A DNA stretch of 64,000 bases, from assembly GCF_049116455.1 (NCBI RefSeq), contig NZ_JAGDYW010000001.1, forward strand, positions 62,001-126,000, written 5' to 3'. Both the position numbers and the translations under genes were made by a program. Positions 24,503 to 31,693 of this stretch are shown here, piece by piece (position 1 is the stretch's first letter; each line of letters begins with the position of its first letter). Under the pieces are notes generated by a model, which worked only from the letters and a program-made list of their open reading frames with translations, had not been told where the DNA came from and searched no databases. The stretch is from Cognatishimia sp049116455 (GTDB lineage: Bacteria; Pseudomonadota; Alphaproteobacteria; Rhodobacterales; Rhodobacteraceae).

Positions 24503-25132
24503 ATGCAGTCTTTCCCAAAAGACTTTCAATCCGAATTGACCCGCCTTCTTCTGTGGCGGCGCGACGTGCGCCGTTTCCGCACCGATCCGGTGGACGAGGC
24601 GCTCCTAATAGAGTGCCTCGACGCCTTTCTGCTCGCCCCTTCAGTGGGCTTGTCAGAACCATGGCGTGTTGTACGTGTTGAATCCGACACGGCCCGCAAT
24701 GCTGCCTATGAGAATTTCAAATCCGCAAACGCAGATGCGCTGACTGGCTATGGAAGCGAAAAAGCCCAAACTTATGCCGGGCTGAAGTTATCAGGCATGT
24801 CCGACGCGCCAGTGCAATTGGCAATATATTGCGATGAAGCAACCGACAAAGGATCAGGCCTTGGCGCGAAAACGATGCCAGAAATGCGCCGTTATTCCGT
24901 TGTTGGGGCGATTAATTTGTTCTGGCTAACCACGCGCGCGCGCGGGTTGGGTGTGGGTTGGGTCTCGATCTTGGACCCCGAGCAATTGAACAAGGACCTG
25001 AATGTCCCCGATGATTGGTCGCTCGTGGCCTATCTGTGTGTAGGATGGCCTGAAGATGTCTCTAAAACCCCTGAGTTGGAACAACTCGGGTGGGAAGACC
25101 GACGCAAGCAGTTGCCAATCCAGCGTCGTTGA
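24503..25132 (+). CDS. bluB: 5,6-dimethylbenzimidazole synthase BluB
   Basis: Flavin-destructase of the nitroreductase fold that fragments reduced FMN with O2 to give 5,6-dimethylbenzimidazole, the lower ligand of cobalamin. Typical family segments: LLLWRRDVRRFRTDPVDEALL (about 15-35), LAPSVGLSEPWRVVRV (about 44-59), and the C-terminal VGWVSILDPEQLNKDLNVPDDW and YLCVGWPED. The 209-residue length fits. ATG 24503 is preferred because of AAGGAGG nine bases upstream; a TTG two codons earlier is also open. Its place between rpsP and rimM is unusual. It suggests expression linked to ribosome synthesis. The other cobalamin genes in the window lie at 1.8-3.6 kb. Confidence 0.92.
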   Translation: MQSFPKDFQSELTRLLLWRRDVRRFRTDPVDEALLIECLDAFLLAPSVGLSEPWRVVRVESDTARNAAYENFKSANADALTGYGSEKAQTYAGLKLSGMSDAPVQLAIYCDEATDKGSGLGAKTMPEMRRYSVVGAINLFWLTTRARGLGVGWVSILDPEQLNKDLNVPDDWSLVAYLCVGWPEDVSKTPELEQLGWEDRRKQLPIQRR

Positions 25133-25218
25133 TCACCGCATAGGGCACTTGCACCTTGCGGTGGAATACGCGAAAAACCCAAAGTCTTTGCGCAACCCCA
25201 TCTAGAGTTGGAAAAACC

Positions 25219-25725
25219 ATGTCTGAAATGATCTGTGTCGGTGTGATCAGCGGCGCATTCAGCGTTCAAGGCGAAGTTAGGCTAAAAAGCTTCACCGCTG
25301 ACGCGATGGCAATTGCTGACTATGCGCCTCTTTCAACCGAAGATGGCAGCCGCGAATTTGATGTGGTGATCACACGTTCAATCAGCAATGGTCTGGCCGC
25401 GCGACTATCCGGAGTGGTCACCAAAGAGGACGCGGATGCGCTCAAAGGCACCAAGTTATTTGCACCACGCGACCGTCTGCCTGAACTGTCCGAAGATGAA
25501 TTCTACCACACCGACCTCATAGGGCTTGAAGTTCGGGACACAGGCGGAACAGTTTTGGGTAAGGTGAAATCTGTGCAAAACAATGGTGCAGATGACATGC
25601 TAGAAGTTCATGGGCCGGGGTTGAAAAACACAGTTCTGTTGTTGTTTACTCGCGCCTCTGTCCCAACGGTCGATCTTGCAAGCGGCCGCATCATTGTGGA
25701 TCCTCCTGAAGGTTTGTTTGAATAA
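25219..25725 (+). CDS. rimM: Ribosome maturation factor RimM
   Basis: Binds S19 in the 30S head and assists late 16S rRNA maturation. The N-terminal RimM domain starts VGVISGAFSVQGEVRLKSFT. The C-terminal PRC-barrel-like domain has FYHTDLIGLEVRDTGGTVLGKV (about 96-117) and ends in PTVDLASGRIIVDPPEGLFE, the typical family end. The start ATG at 25219 is used; upstream codons in the same frame lack family similarity. Length 168. The gap to bluB is 86 bp, so a promoter or processing site could lie there. Confidence 0.93.
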   Translation: MSEMICVGVISGAFSVQGEVRLKSFTADAMAIADYAPLSTEDGSREFDVVITRSISNGLAARLSGVVTKEDADALKGTKLFAPRDRLPELSEDEFYHTDLIGLEVRDTGGTVLGKVKSVQNNGADDMLEVHGPGLKNTVLLLFTRASVPTVDLASGRIIVDPPEGLFE

Positions 25726-25800
25726 GTCCTAAAACGCGTGAATGCCGTTCGCGCTTAATACAATTCACCTGAACGCGGTGCGTGCAGAACGGAGCAATGG

Positions 25801-26598
25801 ATGACCAGCCTCAATAAGTCCCTCGGCCGCAAGGCAATTTCAGTATCTCTGAAGCCACGGGAATTGATGACCCATAATCCGACTCTGGCCAATGTCTGGA
25901 CGGCGCGGATCATCACCTTGCTTCCACAGGCTTTCCCCGGCGTTTTGGGCGAAAGTTTAACAGGCAAAGCCTTGAAAGACGGCAAATGGCAGCTGGAAAC
26001 CACAGATCTACGCCCTTTTGGGGAAGGCAAACATCGCAATGTCGATGATACGCCTGCAGGCGGCGGCGCAGGTATGGTTTTGCGTCCCGATGTGCTCGGC
26101 AAAGCGATAGACCATACTTTGCGCGGCCTGCGCGGCAACACGCCACTGGTTTACCTCAGCCCGCGTGGCGTACCATTCACTCAAAAGATCGCCAGACAAT
26201 GGAGCCAATGCGACGGTGTCACCATGCTCTGTGGCCGCTTTGAAGGCGTCGACCAACGTGTTTTGGATCACTACAACATTCAAGAAGTTTCGCTTGGGGA
26301 TTTTGTCCTGACCGGCGGCGAAATTGCGGCCCAAGCGATGATTGACGCGACCGTACGTCTGTTGCCTTCAGTTCTTGGAAATGCGGAAAGCATCGAAGAT
26401 GAAAGCCATTCCAACGGCTTGCTGGAACATCCGCAATTTACACGCCCAGCCAAGTGGATGGGGCGTGAAATCCCAGATGTGCTGACATCTGGAAACCACG
26501 GTAAAGTCGCTGAATGGCGTCAAAAAATGTCTGAGGAGCTCACCAAAGAACGACGCCCTGACATGTGGGAAAAGTGGCAAAGCAGCCGCAAAACCTAA
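25801..26598 (+). CDS. trmD: tRNA (guanine-37-N1)-methyltransferase TrmD
   Basis: SPOUT-class enzyme that methylates G37 of tRNAs with S-adenosylmethionine, preventing frameshifts. Motifs: TLLPQAFPGVLGESLTGKAL, DLRPFGEGKHRNVDDTPAGGGAGMVLRPD (about residues 69-97), LSPRG, LCGRFEGVDQRVLDH (about 142-156) and the knot SLGDFVLTGGEIAAQAMIDA (about 163-182). At 265 residues it has an N-terminal extension of about 34 residues before the usual start; ATG 25867 (before THNPTLANVW) is an alternative. In many bacteria rplS follows directly. Here four minus-strand genes intervene. Confidence 0.94.
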   Translation: MTSLNKSLGRKAISVSLKPRELMTHNPTLANVWTARIITLLPQAFPGVLGESLTGKALKDGKWQLETTDLRPFGEGKHRNVDDTPAGGGAGMVLRPDVLGKAIDHTLRGLRGNTPLVYLSPRGVPFTQKIARQWSQCDGVTMLCGRFEGVDQRVLDHYNIQEVSLGDFVLTGGEIAAQAMIDATVRLLPSVLGNAESIEDESHSNGLLEHPQFTRPAKWMGREIPDVLTSGNHGKVAEWRQKMSEELTKERRPDMWEKWQSSRKT

Positions 26599-26625
26599 AA
26601 TGCGGCTGTCGTGAATTGTTCACAC

Positions 26626-28599
26626 TCAATCTAAATGATCTGCGGCAATTTCGATCCAGTCCCAGCCGCCTGATCGCCCTCCAAGGTGTTGATGCAAAAA
26701 GTCTTCCACCTTCCGCGCGTGCTGCACTTTGGATTGCCAGCGATTAAGTCCATGTCCTGCTTTTTCGAACAACAACAACTCAGCGTCTTTTCCGAACGCT
26801 TCCGCTTGACGCATAAAGCTCTCGGTTTGCTCAAAACCAACGACACTGTCTCGTTTGCCAGCAACCAACAATACAGGCACCTTCAATTTCTCGACAAGTT
26901 TATTAGGAGAATACCGATCCATAACAGCAGCATCGGCTTCAAGTGAAGCGTCCCCGAAGTACCGCCTCCATTGCGAAATATTCAGGCCCCAAGAATGAGG
27001 TGGATATTGAGACTGGTATTTCACATCCAACATCGCATGTTCAATAATTGCAGCTTTAAAGGGGCTTTCGTCTGTCATAACCGACATTGCACTAGCATAA
27101 CCGCCATAACTTGCACCCATCACTGCTAAGGCATCGGGAGCAGCAATTCCTTGGCTTACAGCCCAGTTCGCTGCATCAACGAGATCGTCCTGCATTTTGC
27201 GACCAAATTGCCGGAAGCCTTTTGATTGAAATTCAAGGCCAGCCCCAGTCGATCCTCGAAAATTCACTGACAAAATCGCATAGCCGCGATTTGCTAGGAA
27301 TTGTCGGAAATGATCGTACTGCCATTCTACGTGCCCGGCCGGACCACCATGAACTTCAATCACCGTGGGAACAGCGCTCTGAACACCTTTGGGACGAACA
27401 AGGATCGCGTTCAGCATTAAGCCATCACGCGCTTGGATTTCGACTTCTTCTGATGTCGAAAGTCGATCCAAATTTCGTCGACGGAAGGCTTGCTCTTGCA
27501 CCAACTCCGATGTGCCATTTACCAAATCCATCAAAACGAAAACGTAATTCATAGCGTCCGGCGATAAAGAAGCCATCACGCTGTCACCAACGCCAGACCA
27601 GCTAAGATGTTCAACTTCAACTCGCTGACCATATTGCGCGATCAACTTGGCTAAGACTTCGCCCTTTTTACTTAATGGAATAACGTCAGACGACCCTCGT
27701 TTCGGAAGTACGGCATCGACCAGTCCGTCAAATGGATCAAAGTTCACAACATCAAACACGTCCTCATCAGCCTCAGCGTGAATGACTTCCTCTGTGCCTG
27801 TGAGAAGATCCACCTCAACCAACGCTGCTTTGTCTCGGCCGCGTGACGAGATCGCTATCACTGTTTCGTTGTCTTCGAGAGCCTCTACAATCCAAAAGTT
27901 TGTGTTTACCGAAAGGTCCAAAACTGTTTGCCATTCGATACCGTCCCAACGCTCAACTGTGCGGTCTAGCAAATCCTTGGCACGACGAATGCGAAGCAGT
28001 GGCTCAAGGTCCTTTGACAAAATCCAATTCAAGGTTCGGCCATCATTTTCGACCAAAAGTTGTTTATCGCTGCCGTCCTGTCGAGTGGTATACAAATCGC
28101 TGAAAGCAGGATTGCGATCACTTGAAGATACCAACCATCGCTCTTGTGACTGGTGCAGGTGATTGGGCCATGTCCAATGCCCAAAACCACGTGGCGTGAC
28201 GTCGGACCAATTGTCCTTGTCGGAGGCCTCTGGGTCCACCTTCCAAAGTCGGCCATTTGATACAAGCATCAAATGAGCAGACACATCATTCCAATAAAAG
28301 CCGTGAATATCCTTTGCCCAACCGAGGGGTTTCTCGCCAACACGACCGAAAAACACGACCTCTTCAGTTAACCGTGTTCCGCGCCAAGCCAAATATTCGC
28401 CATCAAAACTTGCGCGATATGACCACTGAGCTCGCTGATCCGCGTAAAACTCTCGAACCGGGATGATTGATGGCAGATCACTGTTCCGCAATACTTCATG
28501 CGTTGCCTCGTAATCGCGTGTCACCCAGGCAAGCCCAACCACACCGAACAAGGTAGCACCTAATAGAATCCCGGCGACCCATTTAAATACACGTTTCAA
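26626..28599 (-). CDS. S9-family serine peptidase (prolyl oligopeptidase type), membrane-anchored
   Basis: 657-residue peptidase. An N-terminal membrane helix (about 8-26) anchors or exports it. A seven-bladed beta-propeller-like part spans about 60-390. The alpha/beta-hydrolase catalytic domain (about 400-650) has the nucleophile Ser497 in VMGASYGGYASA, Asp584 in AGKRDSVV and His616 in EKAGHGLN. The propeller probably limits access to short peptides. The gene starts at an ATG followed by KRVFKW. It lies on the minus strand between trmD and rplS, and its 3' end is 27 bp from the trmD stop (convergent). The block 26.6-30.5 kb looks inserted in the ribosomal cluster. Confidence 0.9.
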   Translation of the reverse strand: MKRVFKWVAGILLGATLFGVVGLAWVTRDYEATHEVLRNSDLPSIIPVREFYADQRAQWSYRASFDGEYLAWRGTRLTEEVVFFGRVGEKPLGWAKDIHGFYWNDVSAHLMLVSNGRLWKVDPEASDKDNWSDVTPRGFGHWTWPNHLHQSQERWLVSSSDRNPAFSDLYTTRQDGSDKQLLVENDGRTLNWILSKDLEPLLRIRRAKDLLDRTVERWDGIEWQTVLDLSVNTNFWIVEALEDNETVIAISSRGRDKAALVEVDLLTGTEEVIHAEADEDVFDVVNFDPFDGLVDAVLPKRGSSDVIPLSKKGEVLAKLIAQYGQRVEVEHLSWSGVGDSVMASLSPDAMNYVFVLMDLVNGTSELVQEQAFRRRNLDRLSTSEEVEIQARDGLMLNAILVRPKGVQSAVPTVIEVHGGPAGHVEWQYDHFRQFLANRGYAILSVNFRGSTGAGLEFQSKGFRQFGRKMQDDLVDAANWAVSQGIAAPDALAVMGASYGGYASAMSVMTDESPFKAAIIEHAMLDVKYQSQYPPHSWGLNISQWRRYFGDASLEADAAVMDRYSPNKLVEKLKVPVLLVAGKRDSVVGFEQTESFMRQAEAFGKDAELLLFEKAGHGLNRWQSKVQHARKVEDFLHQHLGGRSGGWDWIEIAADHLD

Positions 28600-28728
28600 T
28601 AATTCAGACCTTTAAAAATAAGTACTAAAAGACGCCAAATGCTTAAAAGGCATCCGTTTCAATTTCAACCTAAAGAAGACCTCAGAACGAAGTTAAAACA
28701 ATTATAAATTGCAGTGAAAAATTTTGGC

Positions 28729-29502
28729 CTAACCCCACACCCCTTTGCGAAGCAAGTTTAGACCCGCAAATATCAGTACAATCAGTGTGACCTTTCGAAA
28801 AACCGCTTGGTCCAAACGGTCCTGGATCCGAAAGCCAATCCATAATCCGATCATCGCGACGGGCAGAATACTGAGCGATAGTGGGGCTGTTTCTCTGTTC
28901 ATCACTCCGGATTGAAGATGCGCCATAATCAGCGTGACAGAACCAGCTCCATACACCACTCCCTGAACAATCATCTGCTTAGCCTTTGGGGTATTTATAG
29001 CCATCAGATATAAAACTGTGGTCGGCCCCCAGGTGCCGGCAAAGCCTCCAAGTGTCCCGGAAACCACTCCGAGCACCCATTCCGCACGGTTTCTGTTTTC
29101 GGGCGCAACAGACATTTGCACCCCTAAAAGCTGGAGCACGGACAAGGCTACTACTGGCACGCCCAACACTAAGTAGAAAACTTGACTGGAAATATGGGGC
29201 ACCATCTGCGCTGATAAAAAGATGAACAAGCAAACGACCAGCAAGTATCGCCAGTACTCTTGCGCAGCTTCGATCGCAGGGACAACCCCTTGCCTAAACG
29301 TCTGAAGGATATTGCTGAACACTGTCGGGATCAGCATCGCGGCAATGGCCAATTTGGGATCGGTCAATGAACTGATGCCGGAGACCAAAATCAGTGGCAT
29401 CGCAAATCCGATGGCTCCTTTGACAACACCTGCAAGCAGCGCCACCATCAGGCACAAAACAAGCGTGGAAGCATCAAATTGGGAAAGTACGCCGTAGTCC
29501 AA
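28729..29502 (-). CDS. TauE/SafE-family membrane permease
   Basis: 257-residue integral membrane protein with about eight hydrophobic helices in two half-repeats. The first repeat begins LVLCLMVALLAGVVKGAIGFAMPLI (about 15-39). The second has LGVVSGTLGGFAGTWGPTTVLYLM (about 143-166). The G-x-x-GG-x-x-G pattern is typical of the TauE/SafE family, which includes exporters for sulfite or organosulfonates and other anions. Substrate unknown. Gaps on both sides exceed 100 bp, so it is probably its own transcription unit. Confidence 0.87.
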   Translation of the reverse strand: MDYGVLSQFDASTLVLCLMVALLAGVVKGAIGFAMPLILVSGISSLTDPKLAIAAMLIPTVFSNILQTFRQGVVPAIEAAQEYWRYLLVVCLFIFLSAQMVPHISSQVFYLVLGVPVVALSVLQLLGVQMSVAPENRNRAEWVLGVVSGTLGGFAGTWGPTTVLYLMAINTPKAKQMIVQGVVYGAGSVTLIMAHLQSGVMNRETAPLSLSILPVAMIGLWIGFRIQDRLDQAVFRKVTLIVLIFAGLNLLRKGVWG

Positions 29503-29614
29503 GTTACCTCCAAAATATGGGCCAAAGGTCGCGTTTTAATCGCGTAGTTGCAACCTGCGGGTTTGCGGCCGAAATGCAAGCAGGCATTTGCTCACACTTC
29601 GGTCCCGAATAGCC

Positions 29615-30019
29615 TTAAATATTCTCAGATTTCATTTTAGCCATGAATTGCGCTTTCAACTCGTGACCTCGGATCGCTGGGAAGGAGATTGCCGTTAAAG
29701 TCAGAACGCCGAGTTTGTTTAGGGCAGCGAAGACCAAGCCATCAAAGAACCACCCCATCGGTGTCGCGAGCGGTCCCCAAAAGGCGGGCAAATCGGCAAA
29801 GGCTTGAACAAACCAAGTTCCGGTCGCGCCATGCAAGGCGAGACCAATCCAGAATCCGGCACAATAGGGACAACGCCACTGTTCGTAGAGCGATTTTATT
29901 GGTTTTGGCAGTCGCTTCAGAATGGCATTAAACCAACTTCCCCAGTGCGGAAGATGCTCCCAGATGAGCATGTGAATTGAGATGCCAAGTAGCAGATTTG
30001 GGAGATTCAGACTTTCCAT
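29615..30019 (-). CDS. Small membrane protein with CPYC motif (DUF1360-like)
   Basis: 134 residues with three to four hydrophobic segments (about 8-22, 52-70, 80-112). The most conserved-looking feature is WRCPYCAGFWIGLALHG (about 48-64). The C-x-x-C-x-x-F/W-x pattern directly before a helix recalls DUF1360 proteins; I cannot confirm the family. The start ATG at 30019 has AAGGAT seven bases upstream. Directly before that lies a site (30034-30050) matching the operator in front of the MarR gene at 15 of 17 positions, so this gene is probably controlled by that MarR regulator. Function unknown; a thiol-based sensing or redox role is possible but speculative. Confidence 0.68.
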   Translation of the reverse strand: MESLNLPNLLLGISIHMLIWEHLPHWGSWFNAILKRLPKPIKSLYEQWRCPYCAGFWIGLALHGATGTWFVQAFADLPAFWGPLATPMGWFFDGLVFAALNKLGVLTLTAISFPAIRGHELKAQFMAKMKSENI

Positions 30020-30033
30020 TGTGAAATCCTTAT

Positions 30034-30050
30034 TTAGTTTGACTAACTTA
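30034..30050 (-). promoter_or_regulatory. Putative MarR operator upstream of the CPYC membrane protein gene
   Basis: Read on the minus strand: TAAGTTAGTCAAACTAA, 14 bp before the start codon. It matches the site before the MarR gene (30488-30504) at 15 of 17 positions. Bound protein would block the ribosome site/promoter region. Confidence 0.55.
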
Positions 30051-30095
30051 CTATATGGAGAGAGGGAGGTTCCGCTCGATGCAGCCCCTCAGATT

Positions 30096-30476
30096 TTAGG
30101 TTTCTTTGGTTGCAATTGCTTCGGCCACCCGTTCGTAGACCCCGAAGCCCATTTTCAGCAAAGCACGTCCCTTATCGGTTAGCACGATATGCTGCGCTCT
30201 TGCGTCCATTTTGCATTGGAACCGTTCCACGAGCTCGCGCCCTTCAAGTTTCGCAATCATTGTGCTGGCCGAGGCTTTGGTAACCCCGAGCGCGTCAACG
30301 ATATCTTGCAAGTGCTGGCCGTGTTTATCCTCATAGCGTTGAAGGCGTTCTTCTTCATAGACAGCCGAGAGATATTCAAACTCGTTAAAGCTTAACCCCA
30401 AACTCCGCGCGGCAGCGTTCCATTCGCGATGGGCAAGCCGATGGACTAGGTGTAGCTGTTCTGCGGATCGGGTCAT
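30096..30476 (-). CDS. MarR-family transcriptional regulator
   Basis: 126-residue winged-helix regulator. The HTH and wing lie at about residues 51-108 (HLQDIVDALGVTKASASTMIAKLEGRELVERF, then the KMDARAQHIVLTDKGRALL wing). The N-terminal helix LVHRLAHREWNAAARSLGL forms the dimerisation part. It starts at ATG 30476. A perfect 7-3-7 inverted repeat lies 13 bp upstream, and a near copy lies in front of the neighbouring CPYC membrane protein gene. The protein therefore probably represses itself and that gene. A single cysteine (in RFQCKMD) could respond to oxidation; inference only. Confidence 0.87.
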   Translation of the reverse strand: MTRSAEQLHLVHRLAHREWNAAARSLGLSFNEFEYLSAVYEEERLQRYEDKHGQHLQDIVDALGVTKASASTMIAKLEGRELVERFQCKMDARAQHIVLTDKGRALLKMGFGVYERVAEAIATKET

Positions 30477-30489
30477 AGGAAGCTATTTA

Positions 30490-30506
30490 AGTTAGGCAAC
30501 CTAACT
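30490..30506 (-). promoter_or_regulatory. Putative MarR autoregulatory operator
   Basis: AGTTAGG (30490-30496), CAA, CCTAACT (30500-30506), a perfect 7-bp inverted repeat 13 bp before the marR start codon. A related sequence lies at the same distance before the CPYC membrane protein gene. Confidence 0.6.
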
Positions 30507-30507
30507 A

Positions 30508-30808
30508 TTCAAGCCCAGAGTCGGCAATGAGTCAATTTTTTATGGCGATTGCACGCTTGCCAAAGTGCCAAGTTTGCCCTAAACCGCGCCTGTCCGGGAC
30601 TCTTTTGAGTCGTTCGGACCTGCTTTCTATTGGCACACCCCTTTTTCTTCAAAGGGCCAGCACATTGAAGCAGAAAGAATAAGCAACGACGGACACCCTC
30701 TTGCGGGCGCTCTTTTGACTTCAAAGTGCGGACCCGGTGAAGACACAGAGTTCTTGGACGGCACCTAACTTCGTGGACTAAACCACGGGCAACATAGGAG
30801 ATGGTCAT
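30508..30808 (+). promoter_or_regulatory. Structured leader region upstream of rplS-rpmE
   Basis: A 300-bp region without a gene. It holds three hairpins in the rplS direction. The first is GTCCG-g-GACTC (30592-30602) with GAGTC-gtt-CGGAC (30607-30619). The second is TGG (30631-30633) and CCCTTT (30639-30644) with AAAGGG (30651-30656) and CCA (30657-30659, stem interrupted). The third is CGTGG (30772-30776) with CCACG (30783-30787), just before the ribosome site TAGGAG. Such a layout fits an untranslated leader with autoregulation by L19 or L31, but no known riboswitch or leader class was recognised. Confidence 0.4.
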
Positions 30809-31183
30809 ATGGACCTGATCGCACAGCTCGAGGCGGAACAAATCGCCTCCCTGGGAAAAGACCTCCCAGACTTCAAAGCGGGTGACACCATCCGCGTTGG
30901 TTACAAAGTGACCGAGGGCTCCCGCTCTCGTGTACAGAACTACGAAGGCGTTTGCATTTCCCGTAAAAACGGTGAAGGCATTGCCGGTTCTTTCACTGTT
31001 CGCAAAATTTCTTTTGGTGAAGGCGTGGAACGTGTGTTCCCACTGCACTCCACCAACATCGACAGCATCACCGTGGTTCGCCGTGGTCGCGTGCGTCGTT
31101 CCAAACTGTACTACCTGCGCACCCGTCGTGGTAAATCCGCACGTATCGCAGAAGTCACCAACTACAAGCCTAAGCAAGCGTAA
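30809..31183 (+). CDS. rplS: 50S ribosomal protein L19
   Basis: Large-subunit protein at the subunit interface. Family segments: the start DLIAQLEAEQIASLGKDLPDFKAGDTIRVGYKV, then RVQNYEGVCISRKNGEG (about 50-66) and FPLHSTNIDSITVVRRGRVRRSKLYYLRTRRGKSARI (about 81-117). Length 124 is normal. It is the first gene of an operon with rpmE (11-bp gap). It is separated from its usual upstream partner trmD by about 4.2 kb and has its own 300-bp leader. Confidence 0.97.
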   Translation: MDLIAQLEAEQIASLGKDLPDFKAGDTIRVGYKVTEGSRSRVQNYEGVCISRKNGEGIAGSFTVRKISFGEGVERVFPLHSTNIDSITVVRRGRVRRSKLYYLRTRRGKSARIAEVTNYKPKQA

Positions 31184-31194
31184 GGAGTGGCATC

Positions 31195-31416
31195 ATGAAA
31201 AAAGATACGCACCCAGATTACCACTTCATCAACGTAAAGATGACAGACGGCACTATCGTTCAAATGCGCTCCACTTGGGGCAAAGAAGGCGACCAAATGG
31301 CGCTGGACATCGACCCATCCGCGCACCCAGCGTGGAATGGCGGTTCGTCCCGTCTGATGGATGCCGGCGGCCGGGTATCCAAGTTTAAAGCGAAATACGA
31401 AGGCCTGGGCTTCTAA
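31195..31416 (+). CDS. rpmE: 50S ribosomal protein L31
   Basis: 73-residue large-subunit protein. It starts MKKDTHPDYHFINVKMTDGT and contains the conserved DIDPSAHPAWNG segment (about 38-49) and the C-terminal FKAKYEGLGF. The zinc-binding cysteines of the classical form are absent, so this is the zinc-free (C-minus) type, as in other alphaproteobacteria. A GGAG ribosome site lies before the ATG, and a strong terminator follows. Confidence 0.96.
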   Translation: MKKDTHPDYHFINVKMTDGTIVQMRSTWGKEGDQMALDIDPSAHPAWNGGSSRLMDAGGRVSKFKAKYEGLGF

Positions 31417-31436
31417 TCCCAATCCTATCGATTTTG

Positions 31437-31468
31437 AAAACGCCGCTCTTTTTAGGGCGGCGTTTTTT
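31437..31468 (+). terminator. Rho-independent terminator of rplS-rpmE
   Basis: AAAACGCCGC (31437-31446) pairs with GCGGCGTTTT (31457-31466), 10-base loop, followed by a run of T (31463-31468). A textbook intrinsic terminator 20 bp after the rpmE stop. Confidence 0.92.
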
Positions 31469-31693
31469 ATTGGGGGGCTTTTTAGTAGCCTGATTAATGG
31501 CAGCTACGCGGACGAGGCTAGTCGTGGACAGCCACAAAACGAATGACCGCAAAGTGCAGGTGGCGGAAATTGCACAGTTCTGCTCCCAGCCCGAAGCGGA
31601 CTTTCAGCTTGAAAGCTTTTCCTCAATGCGGAAGCATTAACATAAATCAGCGGCAACAATACTGAGACCGCCAACCTTCACTGCCTTCTCTAC

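Noticed and set aside
31469..31693. Immunity-type gene downstream of the giant kinase-like protein
   Set aside because: No minus-strand frame with a start signal was found in this 225-bp region, so a toxin-immunity reading of the operon has no direct support.
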